Part shown: positions 8,935-16,679 of the stretch, in pieces
How positions within the stretch are numbered: position 1 is the stretch's first letter
Layout of the letters: each line of letters begins with the position of its first letter
DNA from: Cyanobacteria bacterium PR.3.49
GTDB lineage: Bacteria > Cyanobacteriota > Vampirovibrionia > Obscuribacterales > Obscuribacteraceae
Assembly (NCBI GenBank): GCA_013997645.1
Contig: PNKB01000002.1
Span: 1-64,000, forward strand
Reading direction: 5' to 3'
Length of the DNA stretch: 64,000 nucleotides
Notes under the pieces: model-generated
The model's input: only the letters and a program-made list of their open reading frames with translations
Database searches by the model: none
What the model was told of the DNA's origin: nothing
Program-made: the position numbers and the translations under genes

Positions 8935-9953
8935 TCAGTCGCGGCAAATCAACTGGTTCGAAAGTTTTGCTGCTCTATTGCTGTCAGCTGTTGCAAGAGC
9001 GAATTGCCCTTGCAAGTTGTAGAGTTTGGCGCGGACGCGCAAATCCTGAATGCTTGTCGGGTCAAATTTTAGAAGTTTGCTTCGTGATTCGATCGCTTTG
9101 TCGATCATGTTGAGGCTTTCGTATGCCTTTGATTGTACTGATAGAACTTGATCGCATTCATGCCCGCAATTGACAGCCTAAGTGCATTCTGCAATGACGT
9201 CCGACGAATTGCCGATGAGTGAATATGCGACAGCGCGTTTTTCGTAGAGGTCGGAAGCGTCTGGGTAGTATTTCAATACAGTGGTCAAATCGGCAATCTG
9301 CAGCTTGAACTTGCCGAGCCTCTGATACGCTTCCGCGCGATACTCGTATGAATTCGTGAAGTCAGGTGCAATCTTGATCGCCGTCGAGTAATCGTCGACA
9401 GCCTTTTGGTAATCAGCATTCAGATAATGAGTGCGACCGCGGGCATTGTAGGGCGCCGCTGAGTTAGGGTCTACCCGAATGGCTTCGTCGCAGCATCTGA
9501 GCGCTTCGCCGAACTTCGATAATTTGCGATACGCTTCGGCTTTGTGGATATAGTATTCAGGATTGCCGGGATCCAGGGCGATGGCTCGGTCGTAGTCTTC
9601 GATCTCCTTTTGATAATCTTCTTGCGCTGAGTAAATCCATGCTCTCGTGTCGAACGAGATTGCGTTGCTGGGGTCCATCGCGAGCGCTTTGTTGATGTCG
9701 GCGAGTGCTTTCTCGAACTGCCGCAATTCTGTGTAAGCGTGCGCTCTGTTGGTGTAGGGCACGTATAAAGTTGGATCTACGCTAATCGCTTTTGCCTAGT
9801 CTTCCAGACCGCTGCCGTAATCGCCGGCAGAGCAATGCGCGTCGCCGCGAACAGCGTAGGCAAGACCGTCATCGGGATGTCTTGCGATGATGCAATCGAG
9901 GGAGGCGAGTGCCTCATCTATTCGGTTGGCGTAGATCAAATCCTGCGCTTCTG
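8935..9953 (-). pseudogene. TPR-repeat protein, C-terminal part, inactivated
   Basis: A single minus-strand frame encodes tandem TPR units (for example ALADINKALAMDPSNAIS and AVDDYSTAIKIAPDFTNS), roughly eight repeats. The frame is broken by TAG codons at 9796-9798 and 9178-9180, and ends at TGA 8935-8937. At the first TAG a TPR tyrosine is expected (GLED-stop-AKAISVDP), a classic single-base nonsense change. The 5' end is cut at 9953 by insertion of a mobile element. The missing N-terminus lies beyond it at 11970-12087. Joining the two across one copy of the CTTCTG duplication restores the frame as DSLSEAQDLIYANRIDE. The gene is therefore a recently killed TPR protein. Confidence 0.85.
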
Positions 9954-11969
9954 TGCGTATTCGCATTTTTTTGGCCGGCAAATCGCATTTCAAATTGGCC
10001 TGTTAATCGCATGTTTTTGGCCTGCTAGCGCATTGCTCCGTTAAAAATCTAACTATTGACTAACCGTTGCCTCATTGAAAATCTAACCCCTCCTGGGGAG
10101 GGCGAACATGAGGCTAAAAATGACGTTCAAATCAAGGAAGGAACTACTGCAGGCACTCCGCCCAATGTATGCGCAGGTCTCCTGGGCCGAGAAGCAACGA
10201 GTGCTGGATGGCTTCGTCGCAGCCACCGGTTACAATCGAAAGCATGCGATCGTGTTGCTGAACCGAGAACCCGCGGTCTCGACAGAGCCACCAGCAAGAA
10301 CGCGCAAGTATGACGATGAGGTTTCGAGCGCACTTATCGAGATTTGGAAAGCGAGCAATAGGATTTGCTCAAAGCGATTGGTTCCTTTCTTGCCGACGTT
10401 CATCGGTTCGCTGGAACGATTTGGACATTTGAATATTTCAGACACAACGAGACAGAAACTTCTGAATCTGAGCCACTCTTCGATGGATCGATTGCTGAAG
10501 CAAGAGAGAAAGAAATATCCACGGCGCAAGAGTACGACAAAGCCCGGATATTTACTGAAGAAGCACATTCCGATTAGGACTTACTCAGATTGGAACGACG
10601 TCCAGCCAGGATTTTTCGAGGCTGACCTTGTTGCGCACGGCGGTAGTACCGCAAGTGGACAGTTCCTCCATACATTGACCATGACGGATATTGCAACAGG
10701 GTGGACCGAGTGCAAAGCGTTGATATGCAAATCAGAGATTTCAGTATTGCGCGCCTTCCACGATGTTCGGGCGACAATTCCGTTTCCGCTTCTCGGGCTC
10801 GATACTGATAATGGCAGCGAGTTCATCAATCACGGTGTGCTGGATTGGTGCAAGACCGAGCGCATCACGTTCACGCGTTCGCGAGAGTACAAAAAGAATG
10901 ATCAAGCACATGTTGAGGAGAAAAATGGCTCAATCGTTCGACGTCTGATCGGTCACGATCGATTTGAAGGTGAGGAATCATGGAAAATTCTCGCGCGTCT
11001 CTATTCGGTTGCACGATTGTATGTCAACTATTTTCAGCCATCACTAAAACTCTCCAGTAAGGAGCGTGAGGGCGGCAATGTTAGGCGAATCTACGAGCAG
11101 GCTGCTACGCCATACCAACGCCTGATAGGAAGCGCTCACGTGCCACAAGAGACGAAGCAGAAGCAACAAGCGCACTTCGACTCATTAGACCCGGTGATGC
11201 TTCTTACTGAATTGGAGAAGCTCCAGGCTGAGTTTTGGTCCACAAAGATTGAGATTTCTGAGGGCGCTGGTCTTAAAGTGTTGAAGCAATTCGTACGTGC
11301 CAGTGCTCCGGCAGAATCGAAAGTGAAAGTAGCTAAGCCGACACTAAAACGAGTGCGGCGATCCAAAGTCTGGACGCCGACGGCTCCTTATCCTGGCAAC
11401 AAGAAAGGACGGAAGACGATTCTTGATGATGTCTGGGTTGAGGTCTGCGTTGAACTCGATAGCGATCCCTGGATGACACCAAGAGATGTGCTTCGATTTA
11501 TCAACCAACGATATCCCGATAAAATTAGAGCGTCTCAGATCACAACTATTACTGATAAGTTGCGCCAGTGGCGCCATGAGCATTCGCTGCCGGTTGAGTT
11601 CGCTCGACTGAAGCCAGGTAAGAAAACCAATATTGAAGACGTTTGGAAACTTGCTTTGACTGTGCTCGCGGAGCAACCAAATATTTCGGGGAATGGACTC
11701 GTCCGGCTGCTCGTAGAAAAGCACCCAGATATCGCCAACAAGGGTCAGCGTACCTCCATATTTTCGCGACTAAAACAGTGGCGAAAAGAGAACATGCCCA
11801 CCGACACCAGCCAACAAATTTCGAGTATCTCGATCTTCGAAGAAGCATTTTCTTTAGTATCGAAACTCGAACCAACTAGTAAGATCTCAAATGAGGCAAC
11901 GGGGTTGTAATGGTTTGGATCTCAAATGAGGCAAGACGCCGAGCCGGCCAAAAACGATGCGAATATGCA
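9954..11969 (+). mobile_element. Chimeric insertion element: IS21 ends around an unrelated DDE transposase
   Basis: The outer ends are those of the IS21 element at 3-2667: about 75 matching bases on the left (9954-10028) and 32 on the right (11938-11969). The IS21 genes are absent. Instead a 600-residue DDE transposase lies inside, bordered by its own ends. These have TTGCCTCATT-type repeats paired with AAAATC/GAGATC motifs, two per side about 33 bases apart (10036-10090 and 11878-11935). CTTCTG flanks the whole unit at 9948-9953 and 11970-11975 (the first base of the right copy adjoins the terminal CA), so the IS21-ended unit itself transposed. The simplest history is an internally deleted IS21 copy later invaded by the second element. 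Confidence 0.75.
10108..11910 (+). CDS. DDE (rve-type) transposase, about 600 residues
   Basis: The N-terminal 150 residues include a helix-turn-helix-like region (VLDGFVAATGYNRKHAIVLL). The catalytic core has Asp in FFEADLVAHGG, Asp in LGLDTDNGSEF and Glu in HVEEKNGSIVRR, a complete DDE triad. The C-terminal half holds two similar segments ending in LRQWRHEHSLP and LKQWRKENMP, probable duplicated DNA-binding units. GGGGAGGG sits before the ATG at 10108. It resembles integrase-catalytic-domain transposases of unclassified (ISNCY-like) elements; I do not assign a named family. The frame is intact although it sits inside an IS21-ended unit. Confidence 0.85.
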   Translation: MRLKMTFKSRKELLQALRPMYAQVSWAEKQRVLDGFVAATGYNRKHAIVLLNREPAVSTEPPARTRKYDDEVSSALIEIWKASNRICSKRLVPFLPTFIGSLERFGHLNISDTTRQKLLNLSHSSMDRLLKQERKKYPRRKSTTKPGYLLKKHIPIRTYSDWNDVQPGFFEADLVAHGGSTASGQFLHTLTMTDIATGWTECKALICKSEISVLRAFHDVRATIPFPLLGLDTDNGSEFINHGVLDWCKTERITFTRSREYKKNDQAHVEEKNGSIVRRLIGHDRFEGEESWKILARLYSVARLYVNYFQPSLKLSSKEREGGNVRRIYEQAATPYQRLIGSAHVPQETKQKQQAHFDSLDPVMLLTELEKLQAEFWSTKIEISEGAGLKVLKQFVRASAPAESKVKVAKPTLKRVRRSKVWTPTAPYPGNKKGRKTILDDVWVEVCVELDSDPWMTPRDVLRFINQRYPDKIRASQITTITDKLRQWRHEHSLPVEFARLKPGKKTNIEDVWKLALTVLAEQPNISGNGLVRLLVEKHPDIANKGQRTSIFSRLKQWRKENMPTDTSQQISSISIFEEAFSLVSKLEPTSKISNEATGL

Positions 11970-12087
11970 CTTCTGAGAGCGAGTCGGTGAAAGCCGGTTT
12001 TGACATGTTTTGGATTGCCAGCACAAAAATGATATGCGCGGCGAGAACAAACCCTGTTGCTTGACCTGCACCATTTAGTTGTTCCAC
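11970..12087 (-). pseudogene. TPR protein, N-terminal fragment cut off by the mobile element
   Basis: From a GTG at 12087 the frame encodes about 40 residues with a hydrophobic stretch (GFVLAAHIIFVLAIQ) that would be a signal anchor. It runs in frame into the TPR fragment at 9953 once the element and one CTTCTG copy are removed. The stop of an IS3 remnant lies two bases before the GTG, so the original promoter and possibly a longer N-terminus are already lost. Confidence 0.7.
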
Positions 12088-12088
12088 G

Positions 12089-12188
12089 TCAAGCAGACAA
12101 ATCTTGCTTGTTGAAGAAGATAGAAAACTCCGTTGGTGTTAGCAGTCCTAGTGATCCGTGTGGTCTAACATCGTTGTAATCGCGCCTC
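12089..12188 (-). pseudogene. 3' remnant of an IS3-family OrfB transposase
   Basis: The minus strand encodes RDYNDVRPHGSLGLLTPTEF followed by about a dozen residues and TGA at 12089-12091. This is the characteristic C-terminus of IS3 OrfB proteins. Everything upstream is replaced by the left end of another IS3-type element at 12189. It differs in sequence from the complete element next to it (YNDQRPHTSLKFFTPTEF), so it comes from a different IS. Confidence 0.8.
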
Positions 12189-12244
12189 TGAGGCCTTCCC
12201 AAAAAGCTGGGCCAATCTTAACTAGACTTTCTCGGCATTGTAAA

Positions 12245-12535
12245 ATGCCAAACAGAAAGGAACTGACCCATGAAAAGTCCAAATTCTCAGAAGAACAAAT
12301 GTCGTGGGCACTCAAGCAAGCCGACATGGGAACACCAGTCGAAGAAGTTTGCCGGAAGCTCGGAATTGCTAAAGCTACATTTTTCAACTGGAAGAAAAGG
12401 TACGGCGGTATTTCCACATACGAACTGCGGCGCATGCGTGATCTTGAGACTGAAAATCAAAAGCTAAAACAGCTTGTGGAGGACTTATCACTGGATAAGA
12501 TCATTCTGCAAGATGCACTTTCAAAAAAGCTTTAA
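12245..12535 (+). CDS. IS3-family OrfA
   Basis: A 96-residue protein beginning MPNRKELTHEKSKFSEEQ. It has a helix-turn-helix (VEEVCRKLGIAKATFFNWKK), then a leucine-zipper-like segment (LETENQKLKQLVEDLSLDK) and ILQDALSKKL at the end. This matches IS407-group OrfA closely. An upstream extension to 12158 lies in the IS end and is not likely to be translated. It overlaps orfB by four bases in another frame, so the fused transposase would need a -1 frameshift. Confidence 0.85.
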   Translation: MPNRKELTHEKSKFSEEQMSWALKQADMGTPVEEVCRKLGIAKATFFNWKKRYGGISTYELRRMRDLETENQKLKQLVEDLSLDKIILQDALSKKL

Positions 12536-13382
12536 AGCCTTCTCGCAAAAAAGAGCTGGTCAACGAATATGTTCGAAAGTACCAGGTGAGTGGACGAAGA
12601 GCTTGCGCACTATTTAATTTGGCTCGTTCGACCTGGACGCGCAAATCGACAAGAAGAGATGACACGCTTCTTCGACAGCGGATAAAAGATCTGGCGTTTT
12701 CACGTCCGAAATACGGATATCGCCGAATTCATATTTTGCTCTTGCGAGAAGGCTGGCTGATGAATCACAAGGGGGTATACCGACTTTACAAAGAGGAAGG
12801 AGTTTCGCTTTTGAAGAAGAGACCGAAGCGGCATGTGACTGCTAAGGGCCGACAAAATCAATTTCACATCACCGGACCCAATTCCGTCTGGGCGATGGAT
12901 TTTGTTTCTGATGCCTTGTTCTGTGGCAAGCGAATACGAACACTTCCAGTCATTGATTTGTACACGCGCGAATGTCTTGCAATTGAGGTAGACATGAGCA
13001 TAAAGGGTGAGCAAGTGGTGGCAGCTCTAGAATTTATCGCATTCTCCAGAGGGAAGCCTGCGACAACGGCCCGGAGTTCATCTCGAAAGTGCTTGATCAA
13101 TGGTGCTACCAAAATGGCGTCGAGCTTGATTTCTCACGAAAAGGAAGACCTAAAGACAATGCGTATGCCGAATCCTTCAACGGCAGATTTCGAGATGAAT
13201 GCTTGAACTTTCATTGGTTCATGTCACTGGAAGATGCCAGAGTGAAAATTGAGGACTGGAGAAGGGAATATAATGACCAGCGGCCTCACACTTCCTTGAA
13301 GTTCTTCACCCCTACGGAATTCGCTCACAATGCGAATCTTCAGATCAACAAAGCTAAAGATGCCCGAGAAAGTCCAATTTAA
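12532..13382 (+). pseudogene. IS3-family OrfB transposase, broken by an internal deletion
   Basis: The first part (LKPSRKKELVNEYV through VVAALEFIAFSRGKPA) is a normal OrfB with the first catalytic Asp in VWAMDFVSD. After about 13055 the frame is lost. It resumes in another frame as CDNGPEFISKVLDQW, with the second Asp, then the Glu region RPKDNAYAESFNGRFRDECL and YNDQRPHTSLKF to 13382. About ten bases appear to be missing between the two halves, just before CDNGPEF. The element therefore depends on other copies for movement. Confidence 0.85.
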
Positions 13383-13523
13383 GCCGGCCCCGCGGTGGGG
13401 AGACCTTCAATTTTCTTTCGAAAATCCACTTGGCGTGGTTCAGCTTTTTGGGGTCAGGTCAGTAACTGTCAAAAAGCTACTGTACAGAAAGTCTGCGCCT
13501 GAACTTCTTTCTGTGGGAAATTT

Positions 13524-14306
13524 TCAAATATCGGTTGAAAGATTGGGTTCAACAAAAACCACACTTTTATGTGTTGAGACAGTTCTTCCTCGTTTCTCAA
13601 CCATTTCAAGCAAATAGCTTGCAAGAACTAATAATTGACCTGTTTCTCGTGGATCGGCTAGCCCAACTCTTCTGTGGCTTTGCGGGTTTTTGCACCAACC
13701 ATAGCTGCCTGCTATTAACTCGATTAATCGATCTGCCTCGGCAGGCACATCTTCTGGATCAAATAGAGGTCCACCTTTGGACGAAAATGCGCGTCTTAAC
13801 AGATTTACACCCATTAGCTCTTCAGTTTTAAAATGCGGTTCGCATAATTCCCTAACCCGATACTCGATTTCTGCGAAAGCAGAAAGGACGCATTGATCAT
13901 ACTTTGCCTTTAAAAAGTCAGCCCAGCAGTTTGAGAAAATTACGGGATGAAGTAAATCTCGCGGCAAGCAAATTGATTTTTGAAACGATTGTATAGAGGA
14001 ACGGTTTTTTAGAGCGCGACCGCGGCGTGTCACAACGCGCCATAGACTACCTGAAGTTTGAGAGGGATCGAGACCAATAAGACCGTTATTCTCAAGCCAT
14101 GCCCACGCTTCTAGAAGTGCCTCTTTTATTCGTGGTAGTTCAGTCTCGGAGTATGACTTTTGCGTTTGGCTGTGAATCCAGTCGGAAGCTCGCATTGAAA
14201 TTAGCGTTCTTGAATTGATGAATTCTAGAAGATAAACAGCCAAATCGGCTGGATCTAGCTCGATGCAATCTTCAAAAGATGGCAAGGCGTCTCGAAGTTC
14301 ACTCAT
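13524..14306 (-). CDS. HEPN-like protein of the Ymh/TIGR02391 type
   Basis: A 260-residue protein. The C-terminal 120 residues (from YDQCVLSAFAEIEYRVREL through NLLRRAFSS and the GxYGWCKNPQSHRR segment) match my recollection of the Ymh/TIGR02391 family, which is placed in the HEPN superfamily of toxin and abortive-infection ribonucleases. The usual active-site pattern there is R-N-P-x-x-H. Here it reads KNPQSH, with Lys for Arg. The N-terminal half is helical and may hold a winged-helix domain (EALLEAWAWLENNGLIGLD). It stands alone beside IS elements and before tRNA-Leu, a usual place for defence genes. Activity is uncertain because of the Lys. Confidence 0.6.
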   Translation of the reverse strand: MSELRDALPSFEDCIELDPADLAVYLLEFINSRTLISMRASDWIHSQTQKSYSETELPRIKEALLEAWAWLENNGLIGLDPSQTSGSLWRVVTRRGRALKNRSSIQSFQKSICLPRDLLHPVIFSNCWADFLKAKYDQCVLSAFAEIEYRVRELCEPHFKTEELMGVNLLRRAFSSKGGPLFDPEDVPAEADRLIELIAGSYGWCKNPQSHRRVGLADPRETGQLLVLASYLLEMVEKRGRTVSTHKSVVFVEPNLSTDI

Positions 14307-14366
14307 CTATAAATAACATCAGCTGAGCGTGATAACAGTAAATTATTTGTATTAGGTATTGAAACA

Positions 14367-14450
14367 TGGTGGGCGAGGTGGGACTTGAACCCACACGTAT
14401 TGCTACACTAGATCCTAAGTCTAGCGCGTCTGCCATTCCGCCACTCGCCC
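14367..14450 (-). tRNA. tRNA-Leu (anticodon UAG)
   Basis: On the minus strand the acceptor GGGCGAG pairs with CTCGCCC, followed by A and an encoded CCA. The anticodon stem CTAGA/TCTAG encloses the loop CTTAGGA, giving anticodon TAG. A short extra arm and a GTTCAAG T-loop complete a type II tRNA of 84 bases. Its 3' end faces the accessory island. Confidence 0.95.
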
Positions 14451-14619
14451 ATAGTCGGTGATTGCGATAACCGCCAGAAGAGGCGGTGGGACATGCTCAG
14501 AATATCATTCTTGACAAGCTGTTGGCTATGCTCATGAAGTTCATTGGAAATAGTCTCTTGTTCCAAGGGGTGGCTGGGTCGAAAGCCCGCGTGAGGTTAA
14601 GGCTCCGTCTGTGCCAGAG

Positions 14620-16437
14620 CTATTTCCCATGAAATAGCTGAATACTTGCTGAAACCATCTCGCCACTGGTCGAAGTCAGTCGCACAAGGCTGCTGCCGCT
14701 CGGGCTGGCCACCTGTGACAGTGGCGAAAAGTCGTCGGGGAGCATCACTGGTGACGGATCGTCCCAGGACAGTTTCATGCGGGTCACGCAGAGTTCTTTC
14801 TTGCCTTCTTGCGAGGGCGGGACGTTCAAGCAGGTCAAATTACCGCTCTTGATCATCTCCTGCGTCACGTCGAACTTCTCTTGGCCGAACACCAGCCCCA
14901 ACTTCTCCGTGCCCGGATTGCTGTCGAATTGCATCCATCCTTCCGCGGGTATCGCGTAGTCTTTGCCTGGCTTCAAGTGGTTGTCCATTCCGAAATTTTT
15001 GTTCGGAAAAAGCAAATCGCTCTTGCCGGTGGTGCTCGCTTTCATGACCAGATACGCCCAACCTTCGCTTTCCGGAATCAAGTGAAAGCGTATTGCGTCG
15101 CCGGTTTTAAATTCGGTTTGATTGTTGCAGCGGAAAATTTTGCCGCTGCGGTTGAGTTCTATCCAATAACTGATTTTCGGTCGAACTTTCGTTTCAATCC
15201 TATTCTTAAACTCAGTCATCGCTGGCGGTGCCGGCAAATTAACCGCAGCATCAGCTCCAGCTTTCGCCGCATTTGATGAAGCTCCTGAATTCACTCCACC
15301 GGTCGCGCCACCAACAGCACCAACACCTGCAAAGTTCCTAGCACCATCGTACTCATCTTTCGATGCCACCACTGGCAGTTCCTTCTTAATATCTGCAACT
15401 GCAGGATTAAGAGGTGCAATATTTCTATCAAGCCACGTTAGAACAAACTTGATGTCTTCGGGATTGAACTGCCCTTCTTCGAAAATCAAGTGTTCCGAGT
15501 TCTTGCTCAAAACCATCTGCCGGACTGGCGTTCCGAGCCGCTCGAACAATTTCCAAGTCCCCGCCGGACGTACCAATTTGTCGTTGCTGCCCTGAACAAA
15601 CAGCACCGGTTTTTCCTTCACCAACGCGGCAGCTTCTAAATTGCCCGCCATGAAGTTGTCGAACTGCATGAATTCTTTCGGCGAAAAGCTGGTGCGCATC
15701 AACGGGTCCTTCCGCCAGACGTTGCGCACTTCTTCTTTGGTGCTCATCTGGTTGACTGCCGCCATCGCGGAGTCGGTCATCGCCTTGTTCGCGCCGCCCA
15801 ACATGATTTGCAAGCCTGCTTTCATCTTTGTGCCGCCTTCGCCTTCCAGCCCGAAGCGGTCGCGCGCGGGCACGGACGAAATCAGCCCGGCGACGAGCTC
15901 CGGAAAGAGCGCCGTCGCGCGCAATGCAATCGCGCCGCCCATGGATTCGCCGATGATGACCACCGGCACGTTCGGGTCTTTCTTGTGTATGCGCTCGAGC
16001 GCTTCCTTAATGTCGGCGAGGCTGCCGTCGAAGTCGAGTTCGGATTTGCCGTCGATTTTTTGCCGTTCGCCGAATCCGCGCATGTCCAGAGCGTAAGTCG
16101 CGATGCCGTTTTTCGCCATCTCTTTGCCGAATGGTGCGTAGGTGCCTTTGTGCATGCTGAAACCGTGAATGCACAACATCGCAATGCGCGGCTTCTCGTT
16201 GCCTTCCGGCTGCCATGCAAGTAGCGGTGCGGCGATGGGAGCTGCAGCCGGCTGGCGGCACTGCTTGGCGCCTTCGTCGAGGTCGCGTATCGGCTCCGCG
16301 CTGGCGAGCTTGCCGTTGGCGGCGTTGGTTTTGCCGGACTTGTTGGTCGCCGCTTCCGTCGCCGACGCGAAATTGAGAAAACTAGCCGCGACCAAAGTTG
16401 CCAACGCAGCTTTATCAATGCTCTTGCGGATGCGCAT
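14620..16437 (-). CDS. Secreted alpha/beta hydrolase with C-terminal DUF4384 domain
   Basis: From the ATG at 16437, preceded by CCAGGAGAAA at good spacing, the protein has about 605 residues. The longer open frame to 16539 lacks such a site. A signal peptide (ALATLVAASFLNFASATEA) is followed by a serine hydrolase of the monoacylglycerol-lipase/lysophospholipase type: CIHGFSMHKG, DMRGFGERQ, nucleophile in IGESMGGA, acid in GSNDKLV and His in NSEHLIFEEG. After an Ala/Gly-rich linker comes a DUF4384 domain with ISYWIELNRSG, FKTGDAIRFH and SNPGTEKLGLV. Two more DUF4384 proteins occur at 34997 and 37133. It probably acts on lipids in the periplasm or at the surface. Confidence 0.85.
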   Translation of the reverse strand: MRIRKSIDKAALATLVAASFLNFASATEAATNKSGKTNAANGKLASAEPIRDLDEGAKQCRQPAAAPIAAPLLAWQPEGNEKPRIAMLCIHGFSMHKGTYAPFGKEMAKNGIATYALDMRGFGERQKIDGKSELDFDGSLADIKEALERIHKKDPNVPVVIIGESMGGAIALRATALFPELVAGLISSVPARDRFGLEGEGGTKMKAGLQIMLGGANKAMTDSAMAAVNQMSTKEEVRNVWRKDPLMRTSFSPKEFMQFDNFMAGNLEAAALVKEKPVLFVQGSNDKLVRPAGTWKLFERLGTPVRQMVLSKNSEHLIFEEGQFNPEDIKFVLTWLDRNIAPLNPAVADIKKELPVVASKDEYDGARNFAGVGAVGGATGGVNSGASSNAAKAGADAAVNLPAPPAMTEFKNRIETKVRPKISYWIELNRSGKIFRCNNQTEFKTGDAIRFHLIPESEGWAYLVMKASTTGKSDLLFPNKNFGMDNHLKPGKDYAIPAEGWMQFDSNPGTEKLGLVFGQEKFDVTQEMIKSGNLTCLNVPPSQEGKKELCVTRMKLSWDDPSPVMLPDDFSPLSQVASPSGSSLVRLTSTSGEMVSASIQLFHGK

Positions 16438-16679
16438 GTTGTTTCTCCTGGCTTCTTCTATCTGATTGTTTTCGGGCTGACTGCTGGATACCAATTTCGC
16501 GAATCGCTTCCGCTCAGCACTCAATAACAACGCCGCCATTCGTCCGAATTAGGGACTGCGGTAATCGCCTGACATCAGGCGAGAAACCTTGCAAGGATAT
16601 CACAGCGGCGCGCCATGAACGCCGCACCCAGCCTGAGCTGAGACGGGTTTTACAACCATCTTCATTAGCTACGATTTAG

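Larger units (their letters stand above)
12189..13461 (+). mobile_element. IS3-family (IS407-like) insertion sequence, inactivated
   Basis: The left end begins TGAGGCCTTCCCAAAAAGCTG at 12189 (20 of these bases are diagnostic). The right end, read in reverse complement from 13461, begins TGACCTGACCCCAAAAAGCT. They are imperfect inverted repeats of the IS3 type. Inside are orfA and an overlapping orfB in the -1 frame. orfB carries an internal deletion, so the copy cannot encode a full transposase. No clear 3-4-bp target duplication is seen. Confidence 0.8.

Noticed and set aside
9178..9798. Recoding of TAG as an amino acid
   Set aside because: Only this gene shows internal TAG, it is also split by an insertion, and many intact genes here end in TAG.
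16565..16581. Palindrome CGCCTGACATCAGGCG as terminator of the helicase gene
   Set aside because: No T tract follows on either strand and it lies about 100 bases past the helicase stop.
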